A stretch of 64,000 nt of DNA from Gammaproteobacteria bacterium (lineage in GTDB: Bacteria; Pseudomonadota; Gammaproteobacteria; Enterobacterales; Psychrobiaceae): NCBI GenBank assembly GCA_013214945.1, contig JABSRT010000027.1:1-64000 (forward strand). The letters run 5' to 3'. Below are positions 19,816-29,473 of this stretch, one piece after another. The translations under genes and the position numbers were made by a program. Positions within the stretch are counted from its first letter, which is position 1. Every line of letters begins with the position of its first letter. The notes beneath the pieces are model-generated. The model was not told the origin of the DNA, searched no databases, and saw only the letters and a list, made by a program, of their open reading frames with translations.

Positions 19816-20405
19816 TAATTACGTGCTAGTACATTGTCAACACATGAGTGCACATACATAAAGGCGTTTAGCGCACCATCAAGCATCATTTGTTCTTCTT
19901 GGTCTGATAGCTCAATTGATTCAACTGACTGCATAAATTCACGCCACGCGCTGCCTCGACCATTGCCAGGGCCTGCTAAAAATCGCGCGCCATACTCACC
20001 GGTTAAATTAAGCTTGCCAACTTCTTTTGCTAAAATTGCAGCGCCTAATTTTGACCCTTCAATAACGTATAACCAACCGATCGCGGCGGGCAATGAAAGT
20101 GTATTCATCTCGTTATCATTAACCGCAGTAACTGATTGGTTAAAGTCGGCTAAATCTAGTTTAAGATAATTCAAGCGACAGCGAGATTGTAAATTGTAAA
20201 ATACCTTGGTTAATTGTTGGCTTTGATAAAGCGGAGCCACTTTATTCATAAATTGATGCTGAAATTTTAAGAATTTAATATAGTTTTCGTTACTCTCGAA
20301 AGGTTGGTACGACATCACCTTGTCGTCCAGACTTTGATGAGTACCGGTGGTGATAGCACGTAGTTTAGTAATGCGTGGGTATTGCTGTTTAATGAGATTA
20401 GCCAT
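19815..20405 (-). CDS. biliverdin-producing heme oxygenase
   Basis: The product is 196 residues from the ATG at 20405 (MANLIKQQYPRI); an in-frame ATG at 20417 would add four. The proximal heme-ligand histidine is in TTGTHQSLDD near the N-terminus, as in HmuO/BphO-type heme oxygenases. The distal helix GWLYVIEGSKLGAAIL carries the small-residue pattern of the family. The enzyme opens heme to biliverdin, CO and ferrous iron in the cytoplasm, which frees iron. It forms a two-gene unit with the DUF454 gene and is divergent from the AraC regulator and the siderophore genes, so the block reads as iron acquisition. Confidence 0.85.
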   Translation of the reverse strand: MANLIKQQYPRITKLRAITTGTHQSLDDKVMSYQPFESNENYIKFLKFQHQFMNKVAPLYQSQQLTKVFYNLQSRCRLNYLKLDLADFNQSVTAVNDNEMNTLSLPAAIGWLYVIEGSKLGAAILAKEVGKLNLTGEYGARFLAGPGNGRGSAWREFMQSVESIELSDQEEQMMLDGALNAFMYVHSCVDNVLARN

Positions 20406-20417
20406 AATGAAATCCAT

Positions 20418-20817
20418 TTTTTATGTGCTGCATAACTAAAACGTCATGCGTTCAACGAAATTTTTACTCGATGTTTAATAGTTTGTTAGTAATACCTGCT
20501 GTATTAAAAGTAGTGTCAAGTGCGCTTAAACGCAACTGGCATGTATAGTCGATTTAATCGCATGGCTATATTCTTAATAATACTGGGTTGTCTTGAATAC
20601 TGTTGCCAAATTTTACGTTGCAGGTAATCAATCAACCCGAGCAAGGTTAATTAACCTTATTAGGAGTGCATTGATCGCAGGCAAGCGATTTAACGTCATC
20701 GGTGAATAACAAAATGGCGTTATCCATTTGATTGCATAAATGAGAATTATTCTTATAATGCTAGCTAGACGACGTTCTTGCTGTAGGAGCGGCCAAAGTA
20801 AAGGTATTGTAGGCACG
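20418..20817. promoter_or_regulatory. divergent control region, heme oxygenase / AraC regulator, with Fur-like box
   Basis: This 400-nt gene-free interval separates two divergent iron-related units. TGAGAATTATTCTTA at 20741-20755 matches the Fur 7-1-7 pattern (TGATAATNATTATCA) at 11 of 14 positions, placed just before the regulator gene. I see no gene in the rest. Confidence 0.6.
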
Positions 20818-21741
20818 ATGCAACATACACAAAAACAAGAAAATCGTTTTACGCGCATCGGAAAATTAGTCGATTTTATTAATGAAAATATCGACCAGCC
20901 ACTGTCAGTTGAGCAGTTAGCAGAGAATAGTTGTTGGTCACGCTGGCAATTACAACGGGTATTTCACCATGAAACTGGTTTGAATCTGGCGCAATATGTG
21001 CGTGAATTAAAACTGAGTTTAGCCGCCGAGAAATTATTGGGCTCGCGTAATAAAGTGCTCGATATTGGATTAGACCTTGGCTTTAGCTCTGAGGTTAGTT
21101 TCAGTCGAGCGTTCAAAAATATGTTCGCATGTTCACCTGTGGCATATCGAAAGCGCGGTCAACGCCTTGGCTTACGCACCCCACTGACACTGTGCTCAAG
21201 TATTGTCGAGAGCTTTAATTTAGAAGCACGCTTATTACAAATTCGCATTGAAAGCCGCTCCCAATTCACCGTAGATTGTGTTTCAGGCTTAATCTCAGGT
21301 ATTTTTTCTCAGCAACCCAATTATCAACATGAAGTACCGATGATTTGGTCGCAATTTCACCAGGCCGTCAACCTTGAACCAGTACCGGCACTGAATCTAA
21401 CAGCAGTAAATGCTGACACTGAACTGGTGGGAGTTATTGGCGTGGGAAGTGCAAATGACAATGTCGATGCGATCCCTTATTGGGCCGGCAGTACCGCTGA
21501 TTTAGCTTCATCAAACTTGAAAAAGTTAACGGTACCTGCGCAAGAATACGCTGTTATTCCGGTTGTTGGTCCGATTAATCAACTAGACAAAGTGCTTATT
21601 TGGTTGCTGTCGTGTTGGTTACCTCAGTCTAATTACTGTGGTATTGATGGTTATGAACTAGAAATATACCCTGCAAACTATAATTCGCAAGATCCCGAGT
21701 CTCAGATGGAGTATTGGTTACCGATTAAAGCGATTGCTTAA
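20818..21741 (+). CDS. AraC-family regulator with GyrI-like ligand domain
   Basis: The product is 307 residues from ATG 20818 (MQHTQKQENRFTRIG). A longer frame from 20740 overlaps the Fur-like box and is rejected. The DNA-binding domain is N-terminal: LSVEQLAENSCWSRWQLQRV is the first helix-turn-helix, and DIGLDLGFSSEVSFSRAFKN with SPVAYRKR is the second with the family signature. Residues of about 130-307 look like a GyrI-like small-molecule-binding domain, so the layout is that of Rob/SoxS-with-effector proteins. It precedes the siderophore receptor in the same direction and probably controls it, perhaps responding to the ferric siderophore. The ligand is not known. Confidence 0.85.
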   Translation: MQHTQKQENRFTRIGKLVDFINENIDQPLSVEQLAENSCWSRWQLQRVFHHETGLNLAQYVRELKLSLAAEKLLGSRNKVLDIGLDLGFSSEVSFSRAFKNMFACSPVAYRKRGQRLGLRTPLTLCSSIVESFNLEARLLQIRIESRSQFTVDCVSGLISGIFSQQPNYQHEVPMIWSQFHQAVNLEPVPALNLTAVNADTELVGVIGVGSANDNVDAIPYWAGSTADLASSNLKKLTVPAQEYAVIPVVGPINQLDKVLIWLLSCWLPQSNYCGIDGYELEIYPANYNSQDPESQMEYWLPIKAIA

Positions 21742-21811
21742 AAAATTGTAATTATTTGAACTTTGCACCAAATTGTTAATTTTTTCTCTAAATCTTTGTA
21801 TATGATGCGAA

Positions 21812-21826
21812 CGATAATTGTTATCA
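21812..21826 (+). promoter_or_regulatory. Fur box upstream of the siderophore receptor
   Basis: CGATAATTGTTATCA matches the Fur 7-1-7 consensus TGATAATNATTATCA at 12 of 14 positions. It lies 26 nt before the receptor start, where bound Fur would block transcription when iron is plentiful. Confidence 0.75.
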
Positions 21827-21851
21827 TCTGTTGTTGATATTTGGAGATCTA

Positions 21852-24014
21852 ATGTTATACCAACCGGCTCGTTTATTATCCCCTGTGGCATTTGCCGTTT
21901 TGTGCGCTTTATCTAATTCTGCGATAGCAGACGAGGCTAGTGCTGTTGATGCTGTTCTTGATAGCACTGTCGAACAAGTGACTGTTTTTGGCAAGACTTA
22001 CCGTCATACCGCAACAAAAACGGCGCTAGCGCCGAGCGATACCCCGCAAGCTATTTCTGATATCGACCGGGCAACGCTCGATTTACGTGGGGTAAAATCA
22101 GTAGCGCAAGCATTACGTTATGTGCCAGCCGTTAATACTGAGCTGCGCGGTGGTGCGGTATCGCGGTTAGACTTATTTAATATTCGCGGATTTATTAACT
22201 ATCAGAATTTTTATGATGGTTTACCGTTAATGTTCAATGGCTGGAATTTGCAGCCACAAATTGACTCAATAGCGTTAGAGCAGGTTGAGGTGTTTAAAGG
22301 GCCGACCTCGGTATTGTATGGCAACATCCCTCCGGGCGGCATGGTTAACCTTATTGCTAAATCGCCGCAGCAAGAACAGAGCACCAATGTCACGATTAGT
22401 ACTGGTAATTTTAAGCGCAAAGAGTTGTCTGTAGACTCAACCGGGCAAATTTCTGACAGTAATTTATCTTACCGTGTTGTGGCAATGGGCAGTCACAAAG
22501 AAGGTCAAGCGGTTACATCAGAAGAAGAACGTTATGTTTTTGCACCGTCGCTCGACTGGCAAATGTCAGATCAAACGTTAGTGAACTTTAATCTGTATTA
22601 TCAAAACGACCCATCGGCTGGCATTTATAACACAGCACCAGCAGCGGGCAGTGTATTACCTAATGCCAACGGCAAGCTAGATCCAAGTACGTTTACTGGT
22701 GATGAAAACTGGAATACCTACGAGCGCGAAGTGTTAATGCTGGGGGCTAAAATCAATCATGAGTTTAATGCCGATTGGAGTTTGTTAATCAATGCACGTT
22801 ATATGGACGGGCAGGCTTATCAAGAAAATACCTACAGTACATTATTGTATGCCGACATGCGGACCTTAGGGCGTAATGCTTACCTGACCGATGAAACGTC
22901 AAAGAGCTTTGTGATAGACAATCAACTCTCTGGTCATTTTAAGACCGGCGCTGTTGAGCATAACGTTTTGTTAGGTCTTGATTACCAAAAGCTTGATTCA
23001 CATATTATCTATAAAGATACCTATATTTATCAGGCGGCGACTTCAATTGCGACCATCGATATTTTTGCGCCTAATCATCAGAAAATAGATCGCAGCGCAC
23101 TTAGCTTTAACTATAACCTTGATTTTGATTTAGAAAGTCGTCAAGTCGGCCTTTATGTGCAAGATCAGTTACAAGTGGGCAATTGGGTGGTCATTGCTGG
23201 TGGCCGTTACGATGAGTATCAACTTACAAGTACCGATCATGCCTCTGGCATTGTCGATGATACCGAATCAATCAAGCAAGACAATTTTGCTTGGCGTCTG
23301 GGTGGTTTATATAACTTTGATAACGGCTTAGCGCCTTATATCAGTTACGCCCAAAGCTTTGAGCCTGTTGCTGGTCAAGACAGGCTAGGCAATAATTTTG
23401 TGCCATCAACGGGTGAACAGTGGGAAGTGGGCTTGAAATATGAGTCGGCTGACATGGCTAAAACTTTGGTTGTTTCGTTGTTTGATATTACCAAGCAAAA
23501 TGACGTGACTAGAGATCCTACTGGCACCGCTTACGATAAAATTCAAACAGGCGAAACTGTTTCTAAAGGTCTCGAGCTAGAAGCCAATATCATGTTAACG
23601 GCTAACCTTGATTTGGCGGCTAGTTACACCTATATGGATATGGAAATAACCAAAGACAACAGCGGTTTGCAAGGGAAAACACCGGTTTGGGTGCCTAAAC
23701 AGAGCGCCAGTGCTTGGTTAAATTATTATATTGATAGCGGCCTTGCAGCAGGAACGACTATCGGCGCTGGTGTTCGTTATGTAGGTAAAACCCAGTTAGA
23801 TTCGCTTAATAGCGATCAGGTATCTGGATATACCTTACTGGACATGTCAGTTGCTTATGACCTGTCTTATTTGAGTCACAGTCTCGATGGCTCACGTATT
23901 TCAGTTGCAGCAAGTAACTTATTGGGTAAAGAGTATTACTCTTGTTATGACACGACCAATTGTTGGTTTGGTGCCGAGCGTAATATCACCGCCAATTTAA
24001 CCGTTAATTTTTAA
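21852..24014 (+). CDS. TonB-dependent siderophore receptor
   Basis: The product is 720 residues from ATG 21852, which has GGAGA at correct spacing; the upstream in-frame ATG at 21831 lacks one. A Sec signal ends near SAIADEA. VEQVTVFG is a plausible TonB box. The plug domain carries DTPQAISDI, FNIRGF and VEVFKGPTSVLYGNIPPGG, as in siderophore receptors. A C-terminal 22-strand barrel ends in NLTVNF with the terminal Phe needed for outer-membrane assembly. It imports a ferric siderophore. The following FhuF-, FhuC-, FhuD- and FhuB-like genes point to a hydroxamate such as ferrichrome or ferrioxamine, but the exact ligand is not readable. Confidence 0.93.
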   Translation: MLYQPARLLSPVAFAVLCALSNSAIADEASAVDAVLDSTVEQVTVFGKTYRHTATKTALAPSDTPQAISDIDRATLDLRGVKSVAQALRYVPAVNTELRGGAVSRLDLFNIRGFINYQNFYDGLPLMFNGWNLQPQIDSIALEQVEVFKGPTSVLYGNIPPGGMVNLIAKSPQQEQSTNVTISTGNFKRKELSVDSTGQISDSNLSYRVVAMGSHKEGQAVTSEEERYVFAPSLDWQMSDQTLVNFNLYYQNDPSAGIYNTAPAAGSVLPNANGKLDPSTFTGDENWNTYEREVLMLGAKINHEFNADWSLLINARYMDGQAYQENTYSTLLYADMRTLGRNAYLTDETSKSFVIDNQLSGHFKTGAVEHNVLLGLDYQKLDSHIIYKDTYIYQAATSIATIDIFAPNHQKIDRSALSFNYNLDFDLESRQVGLYVQDQLQVGNWVVIAGGRYDEYQLTSTDHASGIVDDTESIKQDNFAWRLGGLYNFDNGLAPYISYAQSFEPVAGQDRLGNNFVPSTGEQWEVGLKYESADMAKTLVVSLFDITKQNDVTRDPTGTAYDKIQTGETVSKGLELEANIMLTANLDLAASYTYMDMEITKDNSGLQGKTPVWVPKQSASAWLNYYIDSGLAAGTTIGAGVRYVGKTQLDSLNSDQVSGYTLLDMSVAYDLSYLSHSLDGSRISVAASNLLGKEYYSCYDTTNCWFGAERNITANLTVNF

Positions 24015-24027
24015 CTTTTATCCCTTA

Positions 24028-24056
24028 AAAAGACCAAGCCGAGTGCTTGGTCTTTT
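24028..24056 (+). terminator. terminator after the receptor gene
   Basis: AAAGACCAAGC and GCTTGGTCTTTTT pair around CGAGT and end in a T run. It separates the highly expressed receptor from the transport genes downstream and may be partly read through. Confidence 0.9.
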
Positions 24057-24107
24057 TATGTAACCTGAGTTCTGAATAAGAGTTTTGTAACACCTTGAAA
24101 TTAGATT

Positions 24108-24833
24108 ATGTCATTAGATAAATATAGCCAGTTTTTTCAAACCGCAATCTCGATCACGCCTTTACTTGATGGCAGAATTGGCACGCCTGAAACATCTCAC
24201 TTTAAACCACAACAAGACAGCCAAGTTGCAATTCAATCATTGTATCAATACTGGCAACAGCAGCACCCCGAGGCGGGGTCGTCGTATTGGTTAACCCGTA
24301 CTTGGACCATGCTAATATGGCAGCCGCTATATTTAGCCTTTGTTGGGGTATATGCCACGCAAACCATGCCTAAGTTAAGCGCTGTTGGCCAGTTTCGTGG
24401 TGAAAACGGTTTAATTTCAGGTTATGTATTGCCCGAAGTGCCTTTATTGGAAGCTGACAGCGCGCAGTTAGTCACTTATAGCGGCCAGCAATTGCAATTG
24501 TTATTTAACGATTTACGAGCGCAATTTGACCTGCAATACCGTATCCGACCCGGATTTGTGGCGCATTTATTGGCCGATACCTTACTGGTTAACCTAATTT
24601 CATTCCAGGCCTTACGTCTTGATCTTAACGTTTATCAACAAGCACAAGCTTGGATGGTGGCGTTAGGCTTATCGGACAAACACTTAAGCGCATTATATCA
24701 ACCGACTAACGCCGATGGTCGCTGGGCTGTGAAACGGATCAGCTGCTGCATGCATTATCGTCGCGCCGACGGGGACTTATGCAGTAATTGCCCTAAGTTG
24801 AAATCGCCTCGCGCTAAAACGCTTATCAACTAG
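24108..24833 (+). CDS. FhuF-like siderophore-iron reductase
   Basis: This 241-residue cytoplasmic protein ends with SCCMHYRRADGDLCSNCPK, the CC-x10-C-x2-C pattern that binds the [2Fe-2S] cluster of FhuF-type reductases. The N-terminal part has the family's WLTRTWTMLIWQPLYLAF segment. Such proteins reduce ferric hydroxamate siderophores to release iron. It is the first gene after the receptor terminator and ends 7 nt before the ATPase gene, consistent with one transport-and-release operon. Confidence 0.88.
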   Translation: MSLDKYSQFFQTAISITPLLDGRIGTPETSHFKPQQDSQVAIQSLYQYWQQQHPEAGSSYWLTRTWTMLIWQPLYLAFVGVYATQTMPKLSAVGQFRGENGLISGYVLPEVPLLEADSAQLVTYSGQQLQLLFNDLRAQFDLQYRIRPGFVAHLLADTLLVNLISFQALRLDLNVYQQAQAWMVALGLSDKHLSALYQPTNADGRWAVKRISCCMHYRRADGDLCSNCPKLKSPRAKTLIN

Positions 24834-24840
24834 GAACTAA

Positions 24841-25608
24841 ATGTTTGACTTAAATGACATTGTTGTCAATCGCCAGGGCCGTGACATTTTATCTATTAAC
24901 GAGCTAACAATAGATTCAAATGCCTTTACGGTGATCCTTGGCCACAATGGTTCAGGAAAATCGACCCTCGCTCAGGTTTTGGCGGGGCAGTTAACCCCAG
25001 ATAAGGGAAATGTTCATTTCTGTGGTCAGCCTATGGCTAAGTTTTCGACTAAATTACTGGCAAAAAATATTGCATTTTTACCGCAACGTTTGCCTGATGT
25101 TGCCGGTTTAACGGTGCAGGAATTAGTCCGATTAGGGCGTTTTGCTTGGCGCGGTACGTTTGGCCGGTATAACCAACAAGACACCGACATTATTGCAACC
25201 GCGATGCAGCAAACGGATACTTCACAATTTTGTGACCAAATTGCCGATAACCTGTCGGGCGGTGAGCGGCAAAGAGCTTGGATTGCCATGTTATTAGCCC
25301 AGCAGTCGCAAGTCTTGATTTTAGACGAACCGACCTCGGCGCTTGATGTTGGCCATCAATATGAGTTGTTGGCTTTGTTGCAATCACTTAACCAGCAAAC
25401 CGGACAAGGGGTGACTGTGATTTTACATGATATTAATTTAGCCCTGCGGTTTGCCACCCGAGTGGTGGCATTAAGCGAAGGCAAGGTGAGCTTTGCTGGC
25501 GAGAAAAATTTATTACTTGATGCCGAGCGATTATCCGCTTTGTATCGAACCAATATTACATTAATTGACCACCCCTATCGGGATGAAAAGGTAGCCGTTG
25601 TATGTTAA
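24841..25608 (+). CDS. iron-siderophore ABC transporter ATPase (FhuC/FepC type)
   Basis: The 255-residue subunit contains Walker A GHNGSGKST, the Q-loop LPQRLP, the signature LSGGERQRAWIA and Walker B VLILDEPTSALD with the H-loop in VILHDINLAL. All are intact, so it should hydrolyse ATP. It powers import of the ferric siderophore through the FhuB-like permease. Its end overlaps the next gene by 7 nt (TATGTTAA), indicating coupled translation. Confidence 0.95.
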   Translation: MFDLNDIVVNRQGRDILSINELTIDSNAFTVILGHNGSGKSTLAQVLAGQLTPDKGNVHFCGQPMAKFSTKLLAKNIAFLPQRLPDVAGLTVQELVRLGRFAWRGTFGRYNQQDTDIIATAMQQTDTSQFCDQIADNLSGGERQRAWIAMLLAQQSQVLILDEPTSALDVGHQYELLALLQSLNQQTGQGVTVILHDINLALRFATRVVALSEGKVSFAGEKNLLLDAERLSALYRTNITLIDHPYRDEKVAVVC

Positions 25609-26531
25609 TTAAAAATAGATTAATACCAAATCTTATCATGTTGCTCGTTGCGACATTCTCAACCCAAGCCCAAGTCACGGTAACTGACAGTTTAGGCCAA
25701 CATCAGTTACCACAATATGCTAAGCGAGTGGTGGTGCTAAATTGGGACATTGCAGAGCAGATATTAGAGCTCGGGGTAACGCCTGTTGGCATGCCTGATA
25801 TTAGCGGATACAAAGAGTGGGTTGGTCGGCCAATAGTGCCAGCTTCAGTGCAAGACATCGGCACCCGAGTTGAACCAAATTATGAAAAAATCGCCATGCT
25901 TAAACCCGATGTCATTATCATTGCATCGCCTCAGGTTGATTTAAAAAGTCAGCTAGGAAAAATAGCCCCGGTATTGTTTTACCAAACTTTTAGCGCGTCG
26001 CATGATAATGCCCAAGCGGCGATTGCAAACTTTGGTTACTTGGCCGAGGTCGTTAATAAACAAACAGTTGCCAAGCAAAAGTTAACGGCAATGAATGATA
26101 ATATAGCGCAGTTAAAGCAGCAGTTATTACAAGCGTATCAAGGAAGCTTGCCTAAGGTAATGACCATGCGTTTTGCCAGTACTACTTCGGTCTATTTGTA
26201 TGGGGGCAATTCAATGCCGCAGTATGCGTTAAAGCAGTTAGGCATTGAGCCAGCACTTGATTTACCTTCAACCCAGTGGGGGGTGGTGCAAAAACGAATG
26301 TCAGATTTGCATACGCTTGCCGATAGCACCGCCTTATATTTCGAGCCCTTTAAGCGTAAGCAGGCGTTAGCGCGTTCTCGCTTATGGCAATCGATGCCGT
26401 TTGTCAGAGCAAAACGGGTTAATAGCATTGCCCCTAGTTGGAGTTACGGCGGCGCGATGTCAATTGGCTATATTGCCCAAGCAATTACCGACAGCTTATT
26501 GGCGTTAGCGCCAGCAAGTGTCGATAAATAG
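25602..26531 (+). CDS. periplasmic iron-siderophore-binding protein (FhuD type)
   Basis: This 309-residue protein has a Sec signal (LIMLLVATFSTQA) followed by the mature start QVTVTDSLGQHQLP. The typical class III binding-protein segments RVVVLNWDIAEQILELGVTPVG and LKPDVIIIASP are present, with a long linking helix in the middle (residues about 155-180). It captures the ferric siderophore passed in by the TonB receptor and delivers it to FhuB. Its start lies inside the end of the ATPase gene. Confidence 0.92.
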   Translation: MLIKNRLIPNLIMLLVATFSTQAQVTVTDSLGQHQLPQYAKRVVVLNWDIAEQILELGVTPVGMPDISGYKEWVGRPIVPASVQDIGTRVEPNYEKIAMLKPDVIIIASPQVDLKSQLGKIAPVLFYQTFSASHDNAQAAIANFGYLAEVVNKQTVAKQKLTAMNDNIAQLKQQLLQAYQGSLPKVMTMRFASTTSVYLYGGNSMPQYALKQLGIEPALDLPSTQWGVVQKRMSDLHTLADSTALYFEPFKRKQALARSRLWQSMPFVRAKRVNSIAPSWSYGGAMSIGYIAQAITDSLLALAPASVDK

Positions 26532-26564
26532 TCATTAGATTAAATTTTTAGGATAGGAAAGAGG

Positions 26565-28532
26565 ATGTTGAGGTATTTAATTACAGTGCTCGCATTATTG
26601 TTAGCGTTGTTTTTATCGTTACAGTTACAAACGAACTTAAGCCTAGCACAACAATTTTCGTTGCTCAGTGGTCAAGAAGCGGTTGAGTTTTTTGAGGTGA
26701 ACTTTGTTTATGCGGTATTACCCCGGTTAGTGATCGCGCTGTTAGTGGGGGCGGTGTTAGGGCTGGTAGGTAGTTTAATGCAGCAATTATCGCAAAACTC
26801 CTTGCTGTCACCATTAACCTTCGGTACTTCTTCAGGGGCTTGGTTGGCGTTGGTTGTTACCGCGGTGTTTTTACCCGATTTAGACAGTGACCACAGTAGC
26901 CTGATGGCTTTGCTTGGCGCGCTACTGGCAATGACGCTGGTACTCTTGATAACCGGGATTAAGAATATTGCTGGGCTACCGGTAATTTTGGCTGGTATGG
27001 CGGTCAATTTGTTTTTGGGTGCATTAGCAACCGCCATTATTTTATTAAACGATCAATATGCTAAAAACTTGTTTATTTGGGGGGCAGGAGACTTAGCCCA
27101 AAACGGCTGGGATTGGGTGCTCTGGTTATTGCCGCGCATAGCTGTTGGTGTAGTTATTATTGCGTTTGCCCCACGATTGTTAACCTTGATGCGCATTGGT
27201 CAGCAAGGTGCAAGTGCCCGTGGTTTAAATATTATGCCGGCATTTGTCTCGCTATTAGTGTTGGGCGTGTGGCTTATCGCGTGCGCGATAACGTCGGTTG
27301 GAGTGATAGGGTTTGTCGGACTATTAACCCCGAATGTCGCGCGGTTCTTGGGCGCGCGTACCGCACGTGATGAACTGTGTTATAGCTTATTGTTAGGGGC
27401 GCTATTTTTAGTATTAACCGATGGTTTAGCCGCATGGTTAAGTCTGTTCACGCTCGACTTTATTCCCAGTGGTACGGCTGCCGCGGTCATTGGCGCGCCA
27501 GCGCTGATATGGTTTAGCCGCTGTACTTTAACCGCTCATGACCAAATGGTGTTTAGATTACCCCAAGGCCTGCCATATTTGAAGCTGCGAGTTTTTGTTA
27601 TTCTTTGTGTCAGCATCGTGTCGTCAATTATCTTAGCCAGTGTGTTTGTGATGCAAGAAAACAGTTGGTTTATCGCCTGGCCAGATGCATTCACCTGGTC
27701 GGTCCGTTGGCCTCGCATATTGACATCGCTCGCGGCTGGCGCCGGATTAGCGGTGGCGGGTACTATCTTACAACGTTTAATTCATAACCCATTAGCCAGT
27801 CCTGACATTCTCGGTATTTCAGCAGGGGCCATTTTAGCACTGGTGATGGCCAGCATGTTTTGGGGCATTACGATTTTTGAGGCCGGGCCGTGGGTTGCTT
27901 TTATGGGGGCGATGGCCGCATTAGTGGTAATTTTGCTGTTGGGGAAAAAACACGATTATTCACCCGCGAAATTAATTTTGACCGGTCTTGCATTAACCGC
28001 CTTAATTGAAGCGTTAGTACAGTTTGTATTAGCACGGGGCAATGACGATGTGTATGGCATATTAGCCTGGTTAGCAGGTTCGAGTTACCGAGTGAGCGCG
28101 CAGCAAGCAGTCATTTTGGCAATCAGTGTCGCTCTGTTGCTCGTGCTGGCAATGGTGTTATCGCGCTGGTTAACCCTTATTTCAGCCGGCAAAGAAATGG
28201 CCTTTGCGCGAGGTTTAAATGGGTCGGTTGCCTTTGTACTCTTGCTTTGTTTGGTCGCCATATTAGTTGCATTTGTCACCGCGACTATGGGCCCGATTGC
28301 ATTTGTCGGCTTGCTGGCACCGCATATGGCTGCGATGTTAGGCGCGCGTAGTGTTAAACAGCAGTTATTATTGAGTGCGTTAGTCGGCGGGCTGTTAGTA
28401 CAATTTTCGGATTGGCTGGGTCAGGTTGTATTGTATCCGGCGCAATTGGCGGCTGGCATTTTGGTCTCAATCATTGGCGGCAGCTATTTTATTTTTTTGC
28501 TGATTCGGGGGCGGTTAAAAAATGTAGTGTAA
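26565..28532 (+). CDS. fhuB: iron-siderophore ABC permease, two fused FecCD domains (FhuB type)
   Basis: The 655-residue, strongly hydrophobic protein consists of two homologous FecCD permease halves (about 1-330 and 340-655). Each has the family's GxxLxxxGxxxQ-type segment (LGLVGSLMQQL and VAGTILQRL) and a coupling region GFVGLLTPNVAR and AFVGLLAPHMAAM. The fusion is the hallmark of FhuB, whereas other siderophore permeases use two separate proteins. It forms the inner-membrane channel with the FhuC-like ATPase. RBS AGGAAAGAGG precedes the ATG. Confidence 0.93.
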   Translation: MLRYLITVLALLLALFLSLQLQTNLSLAQQFSLLSGQEAVEFFEVNFVYAVLPRLVIALLVGAVLGLVGSLMQQLSQNSLLSPLTFGTSSGAWLALVVTAVFLPDLDSDHSSLMALLGALLAMTLVLLITGIKNIAGLPVILAGMAVNLFLGALATAIILLNDQYAKNLFIWGAGDLAQNGWDWVLWLLPRIAVGVVIIAFAPRLLTLMRIGQQGASARGLNIMPAFVSLLVLGVWLIACAITSVGVIGFVGLLTPNVARFLGARTARDELCYSLLLGALFLVLTDGLAAWLSLFTLDFIPSGTAAAVIGAPALIWFSRCTLTAHDQMVFRLPQGLPYLKLRVFVILCVSIVSSIILASVFVMQENSWFIAWPDAFTWSVRWPRILTSLAAGAGLAVAGTILQRLIHNPLASPDILGISAGAILALVMASMFWGITIFEAGPWVAFMGAMAALVVILLLGKKHDYSPAKLILTGLALTALIEALVQFVLARGNDDVYGILAWLAGSSYRVSAQQAVILAISVALLLVLAMVLSRWLTLISAGKEMAFARGLNGSVAFVLLLCLVAILVAFVTATMGPIAFVGLLAPHMAAMLGARSVKQQLLLSALVGGLLVQFSDWLGQVVLYPAQLAAGILVSIIGGSYFIFLLIRGRLKNVV

Positions 28533-28619
28533 CTTCACTGCAATACAATATACATGTTTGAACTAACGCTATTTAACAGCGAGTTATATGGCGAATACTT
28601 ATGTGTTTAGGAAATAAAA

Positions 28620-28647
28620 ATGCCGATTCCTGATAAGAAATCGGCAT
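28620..28647 (-). terminator. terminator of the SapC gene
   Basis: ATGCCGATT and AATCGGCAT form a 9-bp stem. Read on the minus strand it is followed by TTTTTATTT, so it terminates leftward transcription from the SapC gene. It lies between that gene and the converging fhuB-like gene. Confidence 0.85.
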
Positions 28648-28732
28648 TGAGTATGAAGACTATACGTTGATAAAGATTGACTAGTTACATATCAATTTGT
28701 ATTGAACAGCTTTATCAACGATCCGCATCTAA

Positions 28733-29473
28733 TTAAGCAGTTTGATCAGCTTCAGCTTCAGAAGTACCCTTAACATCTTGCTTTAATAAAGCTAAACGTT
28801 CGATTTGAGATAGCGATGTTAAGTGAGAATAAATAGGAGCTAAATAACGCTTTGCTTTGATATCTAAAAATTTGTTATCAGATAAGTTATTTAGGCGTTC
28901 TTCATTAATAACGTAACAACCTGTTACATTTTTAACTTGGTCTAAAGCACGAACACGCATGTTTAGCGGGGTAAATAAATTGTTTTCAGCAAGGAAATTA
29001 CAAAATTCTTTGGTAAAAGCTTCCATTTGCTGCAATTCACCTAAATAACGTTTAACGTTTTCGATAACTTCAGTAGGCTCACCAGACTCATTAAATAGTG
29101 GTTGACCATCTTCAGTACCAACGTACTCGCTATCTTCATCAATACAAACGGTATAGTTATCTTGCTCTGGCATTTTAGCCAATGCAAAAGGATAACGGCG
29201 AATAATAGCAGGAACATAAGATGCCTGCCATTTTCCGTCTTCGCCAACGAATAAGTTTTCACCAGCATCAAGACTTAGCAGAGTTACAGGGCGAAACTCA
29301 TCCTGATTTTTGTCTTCTAAAAAAACGATTGGGTATACAGAAGCGGCACGAACAAACTCGTGGACCATAACTGATGCAATATGGAATTTACTTGCAAAAT
29401 TAAAGTTATCAACAGTTTTTACTTTGTGGTTAGCGTGTGCTGCTTTATTAATAGGGGTTAGTTTAGTAAACAT
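28733..29473 (-). CDS. SapC family protein
   Basis: The 246-residue product starts at ATG 29473 after AAAGGATAAGT. The pattern VMVHEFVRAASVYPIVFLED near residue 40, then YVPAIIRRYPFALA near residue 85 and a C-terminal ALRLD-like helical part, matches the SapC family, named after a gene in the Campylobacter fetus S-layer locus. No signal peptide is visible, so it is probably cytoplasmic. Its biochemical role is not established. It is divergent from the giant LEPR-XLL gene across 1.17 kb. A link to surface-protein production is suggested by the family name and this position only. Confidence 0.85.
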   Translation of the reverse strand: MFTKLTPINKAAHANHKVKTVDNFNFASKFHIASVMVHEFVRAASVYPIVFLEDKNQDEFRPVTLLSLDAGENLFVGEDGKWQASYVPAIIRRYPFALAKMPEQDNYTVCIDEDSEYVGTEDGQPLFNESGEPTEVIENVKRYLGELQQMEAFTKEFCNFLAENNLFTPLNMRVRALDQVKNVTGCYVINEERLNNLSDNKFLDIKAKRYLAPIYSHLTSLSQIERLALLKQDVKGTSEAEADQTA

